DNA of 64,000 nt from Tunturiibacter empetritectus (GTDB lineage: Bacteria > Acidobacteriota > Terriglobia > Terriglobales > Acidobacteriaceae): assembly GCF_013410875.1 (NCBI RefSeq), contig NZ_JACCCU010000001.1, forward strand, positions 1,178,001 through 1,242,000. The letters are read 5' to 3'. This document shows, piece by piece, positions 49,688 through 57,016 of the stretch; the stretch's first letter is position 1; every line of letters starts with the position of its first letter. Position numbers and translations under genes: made by a program. Under the pieces are notes generated by a model. The model was not told where the DNA came from and searched no databases. It saw nothing but the letters and a program-made list of their open reading frames with translations.

Positions 49688-50307
49688 AGATTGTTAGATG
49701 TGATGCGTGGAATGCTCGCGACGGCGAAGGCTTTGTTGGTTTCATCTACGCTTCCGGGCAGGTTGACTGCGCGGGTGGCGTCTTCGAGGACTATGGTTTC
49801 GAAGCCGAGGGCGTGGCCGTCGAGGGCGGAGTAGCGGACGCAGAAGTCGTAGGCGAGGCCGCAGAGGAAGAGGCGGGTGAGGTTGCGTTCTCTTAAGTAC
49901 CCTGCAAGACCCGTGGGAGTTTTGTGGTCGTTTTCGAGGAAGGCGGAGTAGCTGTCGATATGGCGGCGGAAGCCTTTGCGGAGGATGAGTTCGGCGTGGG
50001 GGATGTGGAGGCTGGGGTGGAAGGCTGCGCCTTCGGTGTGTTGGAGGACGTGTTCGGGCCAAAGGGCCTGCGGGCCGTAGGGGGCTTCGATCACTTCAAA
50101 GGGTTGTCTATTTGAATGGGTGGTGGCGAAGGATATGTGTTGTGGTGGGTGCCAGTCTTGGGTGAGGATCACGTGGTCGAAGTTTTTTGCGAGGGCGTTG
50201 ATGATTGGGACTACGGCGTCGCCGTCTTTGATGGGCAATGCGCCGCCGGGCATGAAGTCGTTCTGAACGTCGATGACGAGAAGGGCGTCGGTGGGTTGGA
50301 GTTGCAT
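49684..50307 (-). CDS. pncA: Nicotinamidase
   Basis: Protein of 207 residues from the ATG at 50307; the frame is open 20 codons earlier without signal. Motifs of PncA are complete: ALLVIDVQNDFMPGGAL (catalytic Asp), TQDWHPPQHISFA (metal-binding Asp/His/His), LILRKGF (catalytic Lys) and LCGLAYDFCVRYSALD (nucleophile Cys). The enzyme hydrolyses nicotinamide to nicotinate for NAD salvage in the cytoplasm. The downstream DUF3592-like gene overlaps its stop codon. Confidence 0.93.
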   Translation of the reverse strand: MQLQPTDALLVIDVQNDFMPGGALPIKDGDAVVPIINALAKNFDHVILTQDWHPPQHISFATTHSNRQPFEVIEAPYGPQALWPEHVLQHTEGAAFHPSLHIPHAELILRKGFRRHIDSYSAFLENDHKTPTGLAGYLRERNLTRLFLCGLAYDFCVRYSALDGHALGFETIVLEDATRAVNLPGSVDETNKAFAVASIPRITSNNL

Positions 50308-50443
50308 CGTGACTTGATGGTAGTGCAACGAGGGATGAGTACGGCCGTCCTGCGGACGATGCCACATCTCAAAATCGAGATATGGGGCACCCGGGCGTCA
50401 TCGAAGATGAAGATGAGTCTGACATTGCTGCCAGCGCTCATGC

Positions 50444-50917
50444 TTACGGTTTGAGGTTTGTGGTGTCCTGGATGGTGCCGATTTTTATGTCGGAGCTTCT
50501 GCAGTTTTTGTCGAGGCAGAAGCCGGTGATCCAGACTTCGCCGTCGCCTAGCATGACGCCCTGGGAGTTGACGAAGAGAGCATCGTATTTTTGCTTCAGG
50601 ATGACCGAGGAGATATGGTGGGTGATGATGCGGTCGTAGTCCTTGACGAAGGCCTTGGGGGATTTGATGGTGATGGGACGCTTTCCGGGGTTGACCTTGA
50701 TGGGATAGTGAACGAGTGCGGCGACGGCGGCTGGGTCGTGCTGGGCGACGGCTTGCTGGAGGTTGAAAAGAAGCTGCTGAACTTTGGCGTGGCTACCGAC
50801 CGAGAGGTCGATGGATTTGTCGAGTTCCGTGGTGGGAGTTTGAGCGATGCCGCGGGCTGGCAGGAGAAGTGCGCCGGAGATCAGGATTAGTTGTACGAGT
50901 TTGGTTCGGAGGTTCAT
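50444..50917 (-). CDS. Small secreted protein of unknown function
   Basis: Protein of 157 residues; GGAG precedes the ATG at 50917. A signal peptide (about 1-25, LVQLILISGALLLPARGIAQ) leads to a compact alpha/beta domain (VQQLLFNLQQAVAQHDPAAV, YPIKVNPGKRPITIKSPKAF, GDGEVWITGFCLDKNCRSSD) whose helix-then-sheet pattern suggests an NTF2/SnoaL-like fold. Two Cys near the C-terminus could form a disulfide. No specific role is evident. Confidence 0.6.
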   Translation of the reverse strand: MNLRTKLVQLILISGALLLPARGIAQTPTTELDKSIDLSVGSHAKVQQLLFNLQQAVAQHDPAAVAALVHYPIKVNPGKRPITIKSPKAFVKDYDRIITHHISSVILKQKYDALFVNSQGVMLGDGEVWITGFCLDKNCRSSDIKIGTIQDTTNLKP

Positions 50918-51066
50918 TCTGTGTCTCCGTGGTAGAGGTCTGAACTATCTCTGGATTCAGTTCGAAGATAGGGTACACGGGTTCGGAGGAGACGGTGAAC
51001 GTATTGTGCGGCTAAGATGCTAGGCTGGCGCGCTTTTGTGAATGGCCGGTTATCGGAGGATGGAAG

Positions 51067-52773
51067 TTGGAGAGTTCGTTGGGTTCGAAGCTGGATGTGA
51101 AGGCGGCGCGGTTCGGTGCGAATTGTGCAGCGTTGCAGGTGTTGATGGCGGCTTTGCGGGTCTCGGAGGACGAGATTCGGCTGGGTGGTGGGGCGAAGGC
51201 AGCGGAGGCGCAGAAGGCCAAGGGGCGGCTGACGGTGCGGGAGCGGCTGGCGTTGCTGCTGGATGAGGGCAACGAGTTTCTGGAGCTTGGGCTGTGGGCG
51301 GCGCATGGGATGTATGGCGAGTATGGCGGTGCGCCGGCGGCTGGGGTGGTGACTGGGCTGGGACGGGTGAGTGGACGGCTGTGCATGATCGTGGCGAATG
51401 ACGCGACGGTGAAGGCAGGGGCGTTTTTTCCGATGACAGCGAAGAAGGTGCTGCGGGCGCAGACGATTGCGCTGGAGAACCGGATTCCTACGCTGTATCT
51501 GGTGGATTCGGCGGGGGTGTTTCTCCCGCTGCAGGAGGATGTGTTTCCAGATACGGATGATTTTGGCAGGGTGTTTCGCAATAACGCGGTGATGAGTTCG
51601 CTGGGGGTGCCGCAGATTACGGCGATTATGGGGATGTGCGTGGCGGGTGGGGCTTATCTGCCGGTGATGACGGATACGGTGTTGATGACGGAGGGGTCGG
51701 GGTTGTTTCTGGCGGGGCCGTCGCTGGTGCAGGCGGCGATTGGGCAGAAGACGGACGCCGAGGAGCTGGGTGGGGCGGCGATGCATGCGGAGATCTCGGG
51801 CACCGTGGACTTCAAGGAGCCGAATGATCATCTGTGCCTGGCACGGTTACGTTCTCTGGTAGGGAAGATTGGTTCGCCGGCGAAGGCTCCGTTTAGTGTT
51901 GTGGGGTACGACGCAGCGAAGGATGCTCCAAAGTATGCGGCGGAGGATTTGTATGGGTTGATCGATCCCGATCCGGCGAAGGCTGCGAGCAATGTGTACG
52001 ACATGCGCGAGGTGATTGCGCGGATTGTGGATCGCTCGGAGTTTGATGAGTATAAGGCGGATTTTGGGCGGACGGTGTTGTGTGGATATGCGCGGATTGG
52101 CGGGCGGGCCGTGGGGATTGTGGCGAATCAGAAGGTGCACCAGTCGCAGACGGTGGCTGTGGGACCGCAGGCTGGGGAGAAGAGGACGGAGTTTGGCGGG
52201 GTGATCTATACGGAGAGTGCGCAGAAGGCGGCGCGGTTCATTATGGATTGCAACCAGAGTCTGGTGCCGCTGATCTTTCTGCATGATGTGAATGGGTTCA
52301 TGGTGGGGAAGGATGCGGAGTGGAGCGGGATTATTCGTGCTGGCGCGAAGATGGTTTCGGCAGTGAGTACTTCGGTTGTGCCCAAAATAACCGTGATTGT
52401 AGGCGGGAGCTTTGGGGCGGGGCACTATGCGATGTGCGGGAAGGCTTATGATCCGCGGTTTTTGTTTGCGTGGCCTACGGCTCGGTATGCGGTGATGAGC
52501 GGAGCTTCGGCGGCGAATACGTTGGCTGAGGTACGGGCGAAGCAGATGGAGCGTGGGGGAAAAGTGCTGTCGGATGCGGAGAAGAAGGCGCTGCATGACG
52601 AGATCAAGTCGTCGTATGATGCGCAGGCTGATCCGAGGTATGGGGCCGCGAGGCTTTGGATTGATTCGATTATTGACCCTGTGAAGACGCGGGAGGTGCT
52701 GATGACGGCGCTGGAAGCGGCTAGTTTGAATCCTGAGGTGGCGCGGTTTAATCCGGGGGTTTTGCAGACGTGA
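51067..52773 (+). CDS. Acyl-CoA carboxylase carboxyltransferase (beta) subunit, probably methylcrotonyl-CoA carboxylase
   Basis: Protein of 568 residues from TTG 51067, with GGAGG about ten bases upstream. The carboxyltransferase fold is clear: RLTVRERLALLLDEGNEFLE, LENRIPTLYLVDSAGVFLPL, SLGVPQITAIMGMCVAGGAY, LFLAGPSLVQAAIGQKTDAE, VPLIFLHDVNGFMVGKDAE and GGSFGAGHYAMCGKAYDPRF, binding the CoA ester and carboxybiotin. HMG-CoA lyase and an enoyl-CoA hydratase follow, which points to 3-methylcrotonyl-CoA as substrate (leucine degradation). The biotin-carrying alpha subunit is not in the window. Confidence 0.9.
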   Translation: MESSLGSKLDVKAARFGANCAALQVLMAALRVSEDEIRLGGGAKAAEAQKAKGRLTVRERLALLLDEGNEFLELGLWAAHGMYGEYGGAPAAGVVTGLGRVSGRLCMIVANDATVKAGAFFPMTAKKVLRAQTIALENRIPTLYLVDSAGVFLPLQEDVFPDTDDFGRVFRNNAVMSSLGVPQITAIMGMCVAGGAYLPVMTDTVLMTEGSGLFLAGPSLVQAAIGQKTDAEELGGAAMHAEISGTVDFKEPNDHLCLARLRSLVGKIGSPAKAPFSVVGYDAAKDAPKYAAEDLYGLIDPDPAKAASNVYDMREVIARIVDRSEFDEYKADFGRTVLCGYARIGGRAVGIVANQKVHQSQTVAVGPQAGEKRTEFGGVIYTESAQKAARFIMDCNQSLVPLIFLHDVNGFMVGKDAEWSGIIRAGAKMVSAVSTSVVPKITVIVGGSFGAGHYAMCGKAYDPRFLFAWPTARYAVMSGASAANTLAEVRAKQMERGGKVLSDAEKKALHDEIKSSYDAQADPRYGAARLWIDSIIDPVKTREVLMTALEAASLNPEVARFNPGVLQT

Positions 52774-52789
52774 TTTCGCGAGGTAAAGG

Positions 52790-53203
52790 ATGACTCTCAA
52801 AGAACTAGAAGACACTTTGCCCAACGGCTTTCATGACGCACAAATAGGCAGTATCGCAGTAGATTTCCTCACTTCTAGCGCGACACTGAGGTTGAAGATA
52901 CTAACGAGTCTTCCGGACACGGAAGAAGAAACAGGTGTTTTGTATAGAGAGATCGCTATACAGCTGGAAGGGCTTCGAGGAATCCATCTGACCAGTTTTG
53001 GAAGCATGAAAAATTACCCAAATCTAAATTGCTGGATGAAGGTTCAGGGATTCAAACCAACTGAAGATTCACTGAGCGTACCGAACATGAGAGGTTTAGA
53101 CAGCGATACTTTCTATGGGTTCTTTGTTCATGATTGGAATGACTCCATCTATCTCTCAGCAGAGACTGCGACACTCATCGAATCGTGGTTGTTGCGGATG
53201 TAG
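52790..53203 (+). CDS. Imm50-like small protein
   Basis: Protein of 137 residues; GAGGTAAAGG precedes the ATG at 52790. LPNGFHDAQIGSIAVDF near the N-terminus is a motif found in Imm50-type immunity proteins and related orphan proteins. The remainder alternates short strands (ATLRLKI, IAIQLEGLRGIHLTSFG) and a C-terminal ETATLIESWLL helix. Codon use is more AT-rich than the flanking leucine-catabolism genes, suggesting a later insertion into this operon. No toxin partner is adjacent. Function is unverified. Confidence 0.6.
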   Translation: MTLKELEDTLPNGFHDAQIGSIAVDFLTSSATLRLKILTSLPDTEEETGVLYREIAIQLEGLRGIHLTSFGSMKNYPNLNCWMKVQGFKPTEDSLSVPNMRGLDSDTFYGFFVHDWNDSIYLSAETATLIESWLLRM

Positions 53204-53211
53204 GGGTGCTT

Positions 53212-53346
53212 ATGGAAATCGTTCGAAAGAATGGAATCGACAGTAAAGTTTGTTCGCGCTGCCGAGTATGGAAGCAGCTTAACAATTTTTCAAGGGATCA
53301 AATCCATGGAATTGCTCAAGGTCATCGGCATTTTCGGTGTAAGTAG
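53212..53346 (+). pseudogene. Short zinc-knuckle peptide, probably truncated
   Basis: A 44-codon frame ending at TAG 53344. It reads KVCSRCRVWKQLNNFSRDQ, then ends HFRCK. CxxC...RCK resembles the start of HNH/zinc-ribbon proteins of the type CxxCxxxKPLxxFxxD...CKxC, but the last Cys and everything beyond are missing. It follows the Imm50-like gene by nine bases. It is either a tiny protein or a decayed fragment. Confidence 0.4.
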
Positions 53347-53377
53347 TGTCACAGTGATGTTCGAAAGTTGAGAGCTA

Positions 53378-54241
53378 ATGGTAAAGATTATTGAGTGTCC
53401 GCGGGATGCCTGGCAGGGGCTGCCGAAGAATATGCCGGCGGAGGTGAAGGCGGACTACCTGCGGGTGTTGGTTGCGGCGGGGTTCAAGCACATCGATGCG
53501 GTGAGCTTTGTTTCTCGGTCGGCGGTGCCGCAGATGGCGGACTCTGAGCTGGTGCTGGAGTATCTGGACCCTCCGGATGATGTGGAGATTATTAGCATCG
53601 TGGTGAATGCGAAGGGTGCGGAGCGGGCGGTGAAGACGGGGAGCGTGCAGACGCTGGGGTTTCCTTATTCGGTGTCGCCGACGTTTTTGCAGAGGAATCA
53701 GGGGCAGACGCCGGAGGAGGCGCTGGAGGAGCTAGAGAAGATTGGCACGCTAGCGTACAAGGCGGGGATGGATGTGGTGGCGTATATCTCGATGGCGTTT
53801 GGGAATCCTTATGGCGAGGCGTGGGATATCGACGAGGTGGTGGCGGCTTGCGATCTGTTGGCGGATAACGGCGTGACGCAGATCTCGCTGGCGGATACGG
53901 TGGGGCTGGCGACACCGAAGCAGGTGAGCGATCTGGTGGCGGATGTGATGGCGGTGCATGAGGGGATTGAGATTGGGGTGCATCTGCATGCGAGGCCGGA
54001 GGAGGCTGCGGAGAAGATTCGGGCGGCGTATGAGGCTGGGTGCAGGCGGTTCGATGCGGCGATTGGCGGGCTGGGCGGGTGTCCGTTTGCCCAGGATGCG
54101 CTGGTGGGGAATGTCGCGACGGAGGTGTTGCTGGCGGAGTTGAAGGGGCTGGGTGCTGAGTTGGAGCCGCTGCGGCCGTTGGATGGGTTGCTGGCGGCGA
54201 GCGCGGAGATCTTGCGGAAGTATGGGGAGAGAGTGCAGTAG
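53378..54241 (+). CDS. Hydroxymethylglutaryl-CoA lyase
   Basis: Protein of 287 residues. The TIM-barrel HMGL-like domain begins IIECPRDAWQGLPKNMPAEV; here the usual EVGPRDGLQ is EC-PRDAWQ. FKHIDAVSFVSRSAVPQMAD and VTQISLADTVGLATPKQVSD follow. HLHARPEEAAEKIRAAYEAG carries the metal-binding His pair, and RRFDAAIGGLGGCPFAQDAL the catalytic Cys region. It cleaves HMG-CoA to acetoacetate and acetyl-CoA, the last step of leucine degradation. It sits between the carboxylase beta subunit and an enoyl-CoA hydratase. Confidence 0.9.
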   Translation: MVKIIECPRDAWQGLPKNMPAEVKADYLRVLVAAGFKHIDAVSFVSRSAVPQMADSELVLEYLDPPDDVEIISIVVNAKGAERAVKTGSVQTLGFPYSVSPTFLQRNQGQTPEEALEELEKIGTLAYKAGMDVVAYISMAFGNPYGEAWDIDEVVAACDLLADNGVTQISLADTVGLATPKQVSDLVADVMAVHEGIEIGVHLHARPEEAAEKIRAAYEAGCRRFDAAIGGLGGCPFAQDALVGNVATEVLLAELKGLGAELEPLRPLDGLLAASAEILRKYGERVQ

Positions 54242-54243
54242 GG

Positions 54244-54280
54244 CAGCGAGTCAGCGAGTTAGCAAGTCAGCGTCAGCAGC
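54244..54280 (+). repeat. Imperfect octamer tandem repeat
   Basis: CAGCGAGT occurs twice in a row at 54244 and 54252, followed by TAGCAAGT and partial units (CAGCGT, CAGCAG), in the gap between the lyase and hydratase genes. Confidence 0.6.
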
Positions 54281-54306
54281 CTGATCGAGTAGAGTTAGGA
54301 GGTTTT

Positions 54307-55089
54307 GTGAGTTATGTAACTATTTTGGTTGCTGATGTGGACGGGGTTCGGATGATTACTTTGAATCGTCCGGAGCGGCGCAATGCGATGACGCCCGAGA
54401 TGCAGCAGGAGCTGATTCAGGCGATGGAAGAGGCTGCCTCTAGCGACTGCAGCGTGGTAGTCTTCGCTGGCGCAGGAGATGCGTTTTGTGCGGGATTAGA
54501 TTTGAGCGCGCTGCAGGGGATGAATGATAAGTCCGCTGCGGAACATACCGCGGATGCGGAGCGGATTGCACGGCTGTTTCGGACTTTGTATGAGCTGCCG
54601 AAGCCTACGATTGCGGCGGTGAATGGAGCGGCGATTGCGGGTGGGACCGGCTTGGCCACGATGTGCGACTTCACGCTGGCGGTGCCGGGGGCGAAGTTCG
54701 GATATACGGAGGTGAAGATTGGATTTGTGCCGGCGGTGGTGTCGGCTTTTCTGGTGTTGCAGATTGGGGAGAAGCCGGCTCGGGACCTGCTGCTGACGGG
54801 GCGGATCTTTACCAGCGAAGAGGCGTCGCGGCTGGGGCTGGTGAATGAGGTTGTCGACGCGGAGAAGCTGACGGCGCGCACGCTGGAGCTGGTGGGGATG
54901 TTGCGGGCAAATAGTCCGGAGGCGATGGCGGCAACCAAGCGGCTGCTGAGGGCGCAGAATAAGCCGTGGCTCGATGCGGCGATTGCGGAGGCGTTGGCGG
55001 CGAATGCGGAGGCCAGAGGGACGCATGATTTTCGCGAGGGTGTGGCGGCGTTTCTGGAGAAGAGGAAGCCGGTTTGGGGCAGGGACTGA
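54307..55089 (+). CDS. Enoyl-CoA hydratase/isomerase family protein, probably methylglutaconyl-CoA hydratase
   Basis: Protein of 260 residues starting at GTG 54307 with TTAGGAGG seven bases upstream. Crotonase-fold hallmarks are present: TLNRPERRNAMTPEM, VVFAGAGDAFCAGLDL (oxyanion hole), PTIAAVNGAAIAGGTGLATM, FGYTEVKIGFVPAVVS (catalytic Glu) and LLLTGRIFTSEEASRLGLVN. Position between HMG-CoA lyase and other CoA genes makes 3-methylglutaconyl-CoA the likely substrate, which would yield HMG-CoA for the lyase. Confidence 0.9.
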   Translation: MSYVTILVADVDGVRMITLNRPERRNAMTPEMQQELIQAMEEAASSDCSVVVFAGAGDAFCAGLDLSALQGMNDKSAAEHTADAERIARLFRTLYELPKPTIAAVNGAAIAGGTGLATMCDFTLAVPGAKFGYTEVKIGFVPAVVSAFLVLQIGEKPARDLLLTGRIFTSEEASRLGLVNEVVDAEKLTARTLELVGMLRANSPEAMAATKRLLRAQNKPWLDAAIAEALAANAEARGTHDFREGVAAFLEKRKPVWGRD

Positions 55090-55166
55090 TAGTGTGGGGA
55101 TCCCAGCCGCTGCCCGCTGGAGGTTCGTCGATCTGAATTGTCGTTCAGATTAGGTAGACTGTCTGG

Positions 55167-55640
55167 ATGACTGAAGTAGTTGCAGAGAAGCGTGTGGGGG
55201 AGGCCCGCATACGGGTTCGGTATGCCGAGACCGATCAGATGGGCGTGGTGTATCACTCGAACTACCTGATCTGGTTTGAGGTGGGGCGGGTGGAACTGAT
55301 CCGCAGCATGGGGCTGGACTATAAGCGGATGGAAGTGGAAGAGGGCTGCGGGATTGCGGTGGTGGACGTGCATGTGCGATATCGCTCGCCGGCCCGGTAT
55401 GACGATGAGTTGGTGGTGGAGACGAGGTTGGTGGCGGCTCGTGGAGCGGTGATCAAGTTCGGGTATAGGGTGCTGCGGATTGGAGATGGCACGCTGCTGT
55501 GCGAGGGCGAAACGGTGCATGTGGTGGTGGGCAAGGAGATGAAGAAGAGAGGTCTGCCGCCAAAGTATGCGGAACGTTTTGCGGCTTATCTTAAGGCTCA
55601 TGCATCCGATGGAGTAGATGGTTTGCAGTCAGATCGGTGA
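55167..55640 (+). CDS. YbgC-like acyl-CoA thioesterase (4HBT family)
   Basis: Protein of 157 residues with a hot-dog fold. RVRYAETDQMGVVYHSNYLIWFEVGR contains the catalytic Asp of the YbgC/4-hydroxybenzoyl-CoA thioesterase group, and VVDVHVRYRSPARYDDEL follows. It hydrolyses short or branched acyl-CoA esters in the cytoplasm. It lies 77 bp after the hydratase in the same direction and 14 bp before an SDR gene, suggesting membership of the CoA-catabolism operon. Confidence 0.88.
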   Translation: MTEVVAEKRVGEARIRVRYAETDQMGVVYHSNYLIWFEVGRVELIRSMGLDYKRMEVEEGCGIAVVDVHVRYRSPARYDDELVVETRLVAARGAVIKFGYRVLRIGDGTLLCEGETVHVVVGKEMKKRGLPPKYAERFAAYLKAHASDGVDGLQSDR

Positions 55641-55654
55641 TGAGGTGAGGTTAG

Positions 55655-56392
55655 ATGAGTACTGACAAGAAGGTTGCGCTGATTACGGGTGGGAATAAGG
55701 GAATTGGCCTCGAGACGGCTCGGCAGCTTGGCAAGCTTGGGATTACGGTGCTGATTGGCGTTCGCGATGAAGCTAAGGGTGAAGCTGCGGTTACAGAGCT
55801 GAAGAAGGATGGCGTCGAAGCGCGGGCGGTGAAGCTTGATATGGATAATTCGGCGGACTATGCGGCTGTGGCGAAGTTGATCGAGAAGGACTATGGACGG
55901 CTGGATATTCTGGTCAACAATGCCGGTATTTTTCTCGACGGTCGGAAGGGAAATGAGACCACCAAGACCTCGAAGGAGATTCTGCAGAAGACTTTTAATA
56001 CAAACTTCTTTGCAGTGGTGGGGCTGACGCAGGCGTTGCTTCCTCTGTTGAAGAAGAGTCTGGGTGGGCGGATCGTAAATCTTTCGAGCATCCTGGGTTC
56101 AAATACGCTGCATGCAACGCCAGGATCGTTTATCTACGATGCGAAGACGTTTGCTTATGACGCTTCGAAGGCGGCGCTGAACTCGTTTACGATTCACCTT
56201 GCGCATGAGTTGAAAGATACGAAGATCAAGGTGAACTCGGCGCATCCGGGGTGGGTGAAGACGGAGATGGGCGGCGAGGGCGCACAGCTCGACATCGAGA
56301 CCGGTGCCAAGACCTCGGTCGAGCTGGCGACGCTGCAGGACAGCGGGCCGAATGGTGAGTTCCTTCACCTTGGCAAGGCATTGCCCTGGTAG
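55655..56392 (+). CDS. SDR family NAD(P)-dependent oxidoreductase
   Basis: Protein of 245 residues. The cofactor motif ALITGGNKGIGLETARQL, the NNAG motif (DILVNNAGIFLDG), the catalytic Ser in NLSSILGS and the YDASKAALNSF Tyr-Lys motif are present. VNSAHPGWVKTEMGG is typical of carbonyl-reductase-like classical SDRs. The substrate is unknown. It is the last gene of the co-directional series before a palindromic element and a convergent gene. Confidence 0.92.
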   Translation: MSTDKKVALITGGNKGIGLETARQLGKLGITVLIGVRDEAKGEAAVTELKKDGVEARAVKLDMDNSADYAAVAKLIEKDYGRLDILVNNAGIFLDGRKGNETTKTSKEILQKTFNTNFFAVVGLTQALLPLLKKSLGGRIVNLSSILGSNTLHATPGSFIYDAKTFAYDASKAALNSFTIHLAHELKDTKIKVNSAHPGWVKTEMGGEGAQLDIETGAKTSVELATLQDSGPNGEFLHLGKALPW

Positions 56393-56399
56393 GTGCTTT

Positions 56400-56496
56400 G
56401 TCCTGCCGGACGGGCCCACTGCGCGTGGGGCGGCCACTTCGTGGCGTGTATACCTTGTTTGGGCAGGTTATCGGCGCGGAACCTCCCGTTGGTCGG
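56400..56496. repeat. REP/BIME-like element, copy F (single arm)
   Basis: GTCCTGCCGGACGGGCCC, then GCGCGTGGGGCGGCCACTTC with the compensated hairpin GGCCACTTCGTGGC, GTGTATACC and, after a spacer, CCTCCCGTTGGTCGG. It lies between the convergent SDR and B12-binding protein genes. Confidence 0.82.
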
Positions 56497-56524
56497 CACT
56501 GACTCTAGTTTGCGACCAAGTTTT

Positions 56525-56941
56525 TCAGAGTGCAAAAGTTCGAGGTTTTACGTTTTCGCGGATGAAGGTGATGGTGGTTTCAAGCGGCGTTCCCGGTCCG
56601 AAGATGGCCGAGACGCCGTTTTCTTTTAATTTCGGCTGGTCCTCGTCGGGGATGGTGCCCCCCAGGACTAGGAGGATGTCTTCGGCCTTCTGCTCGCGGA
56701 GGAGAGCCGTGATGCGGGGCACGATGACGTTGTGGGCACCGGAGAGGATGGAGAGTCCGATGCAGTCGACGTCCTCCTGGATGGCGGCGGAGACGATCAT
56801 CTCGGGGGTCTGGCGGAGGCCGGTGTAGATGACTTCCATGCCGGCGTCGCGGAGCGCGCGGGCGATGATTTTGGCGCCGCGGTCGTGGCCGTCGAGGCCG
56901 GGTTTTGCGACGAGAACGCGGATTGGAAGCTTGTTAGGCAT
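56525..56941 (-). CDS. Stand-alone cobalamin-binding subunit (methylmalonyl-CoA mutase C-terminal-like)
   Basis: Protein of 138 residues consisting only of a B12-binding Rossmann domain. [20 protein letters not shown] carries the DxHxxG motif whose His ligates cobalt. [11 protein letters not shown] and [13 protein letters not shown] are the SxL and GG motifs. This is the small subunit of split methylmalonyl-CoA mutase or a related acyl-CoA mutase, the large subunit being elsewhere. Proximity to the leucine-degradation genes suits branched-chain acyl-CoA metabolism. Confidence 0.92.
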   Translation of the reverse strand: MPNKLPIRVLVAKPGLDGHDRGAKIIARALRDAGMEVIYTGLRQTPEMIVSAAIQEDVDCIGLSILSGAHNVIVPRITALLREQKAEDILLVLGGTIPDEDQPKLKENGVSAIFGPGTPLETTITFIRENVKPRTFAL

Positions 56942-57016
56942 TAAAGAGCGAGTATATCTGTGTGTTGCGAAGATTGGACAATGCGGCGCATGACTGAGAT
57001 AAGTTGTCTGGTTGAA

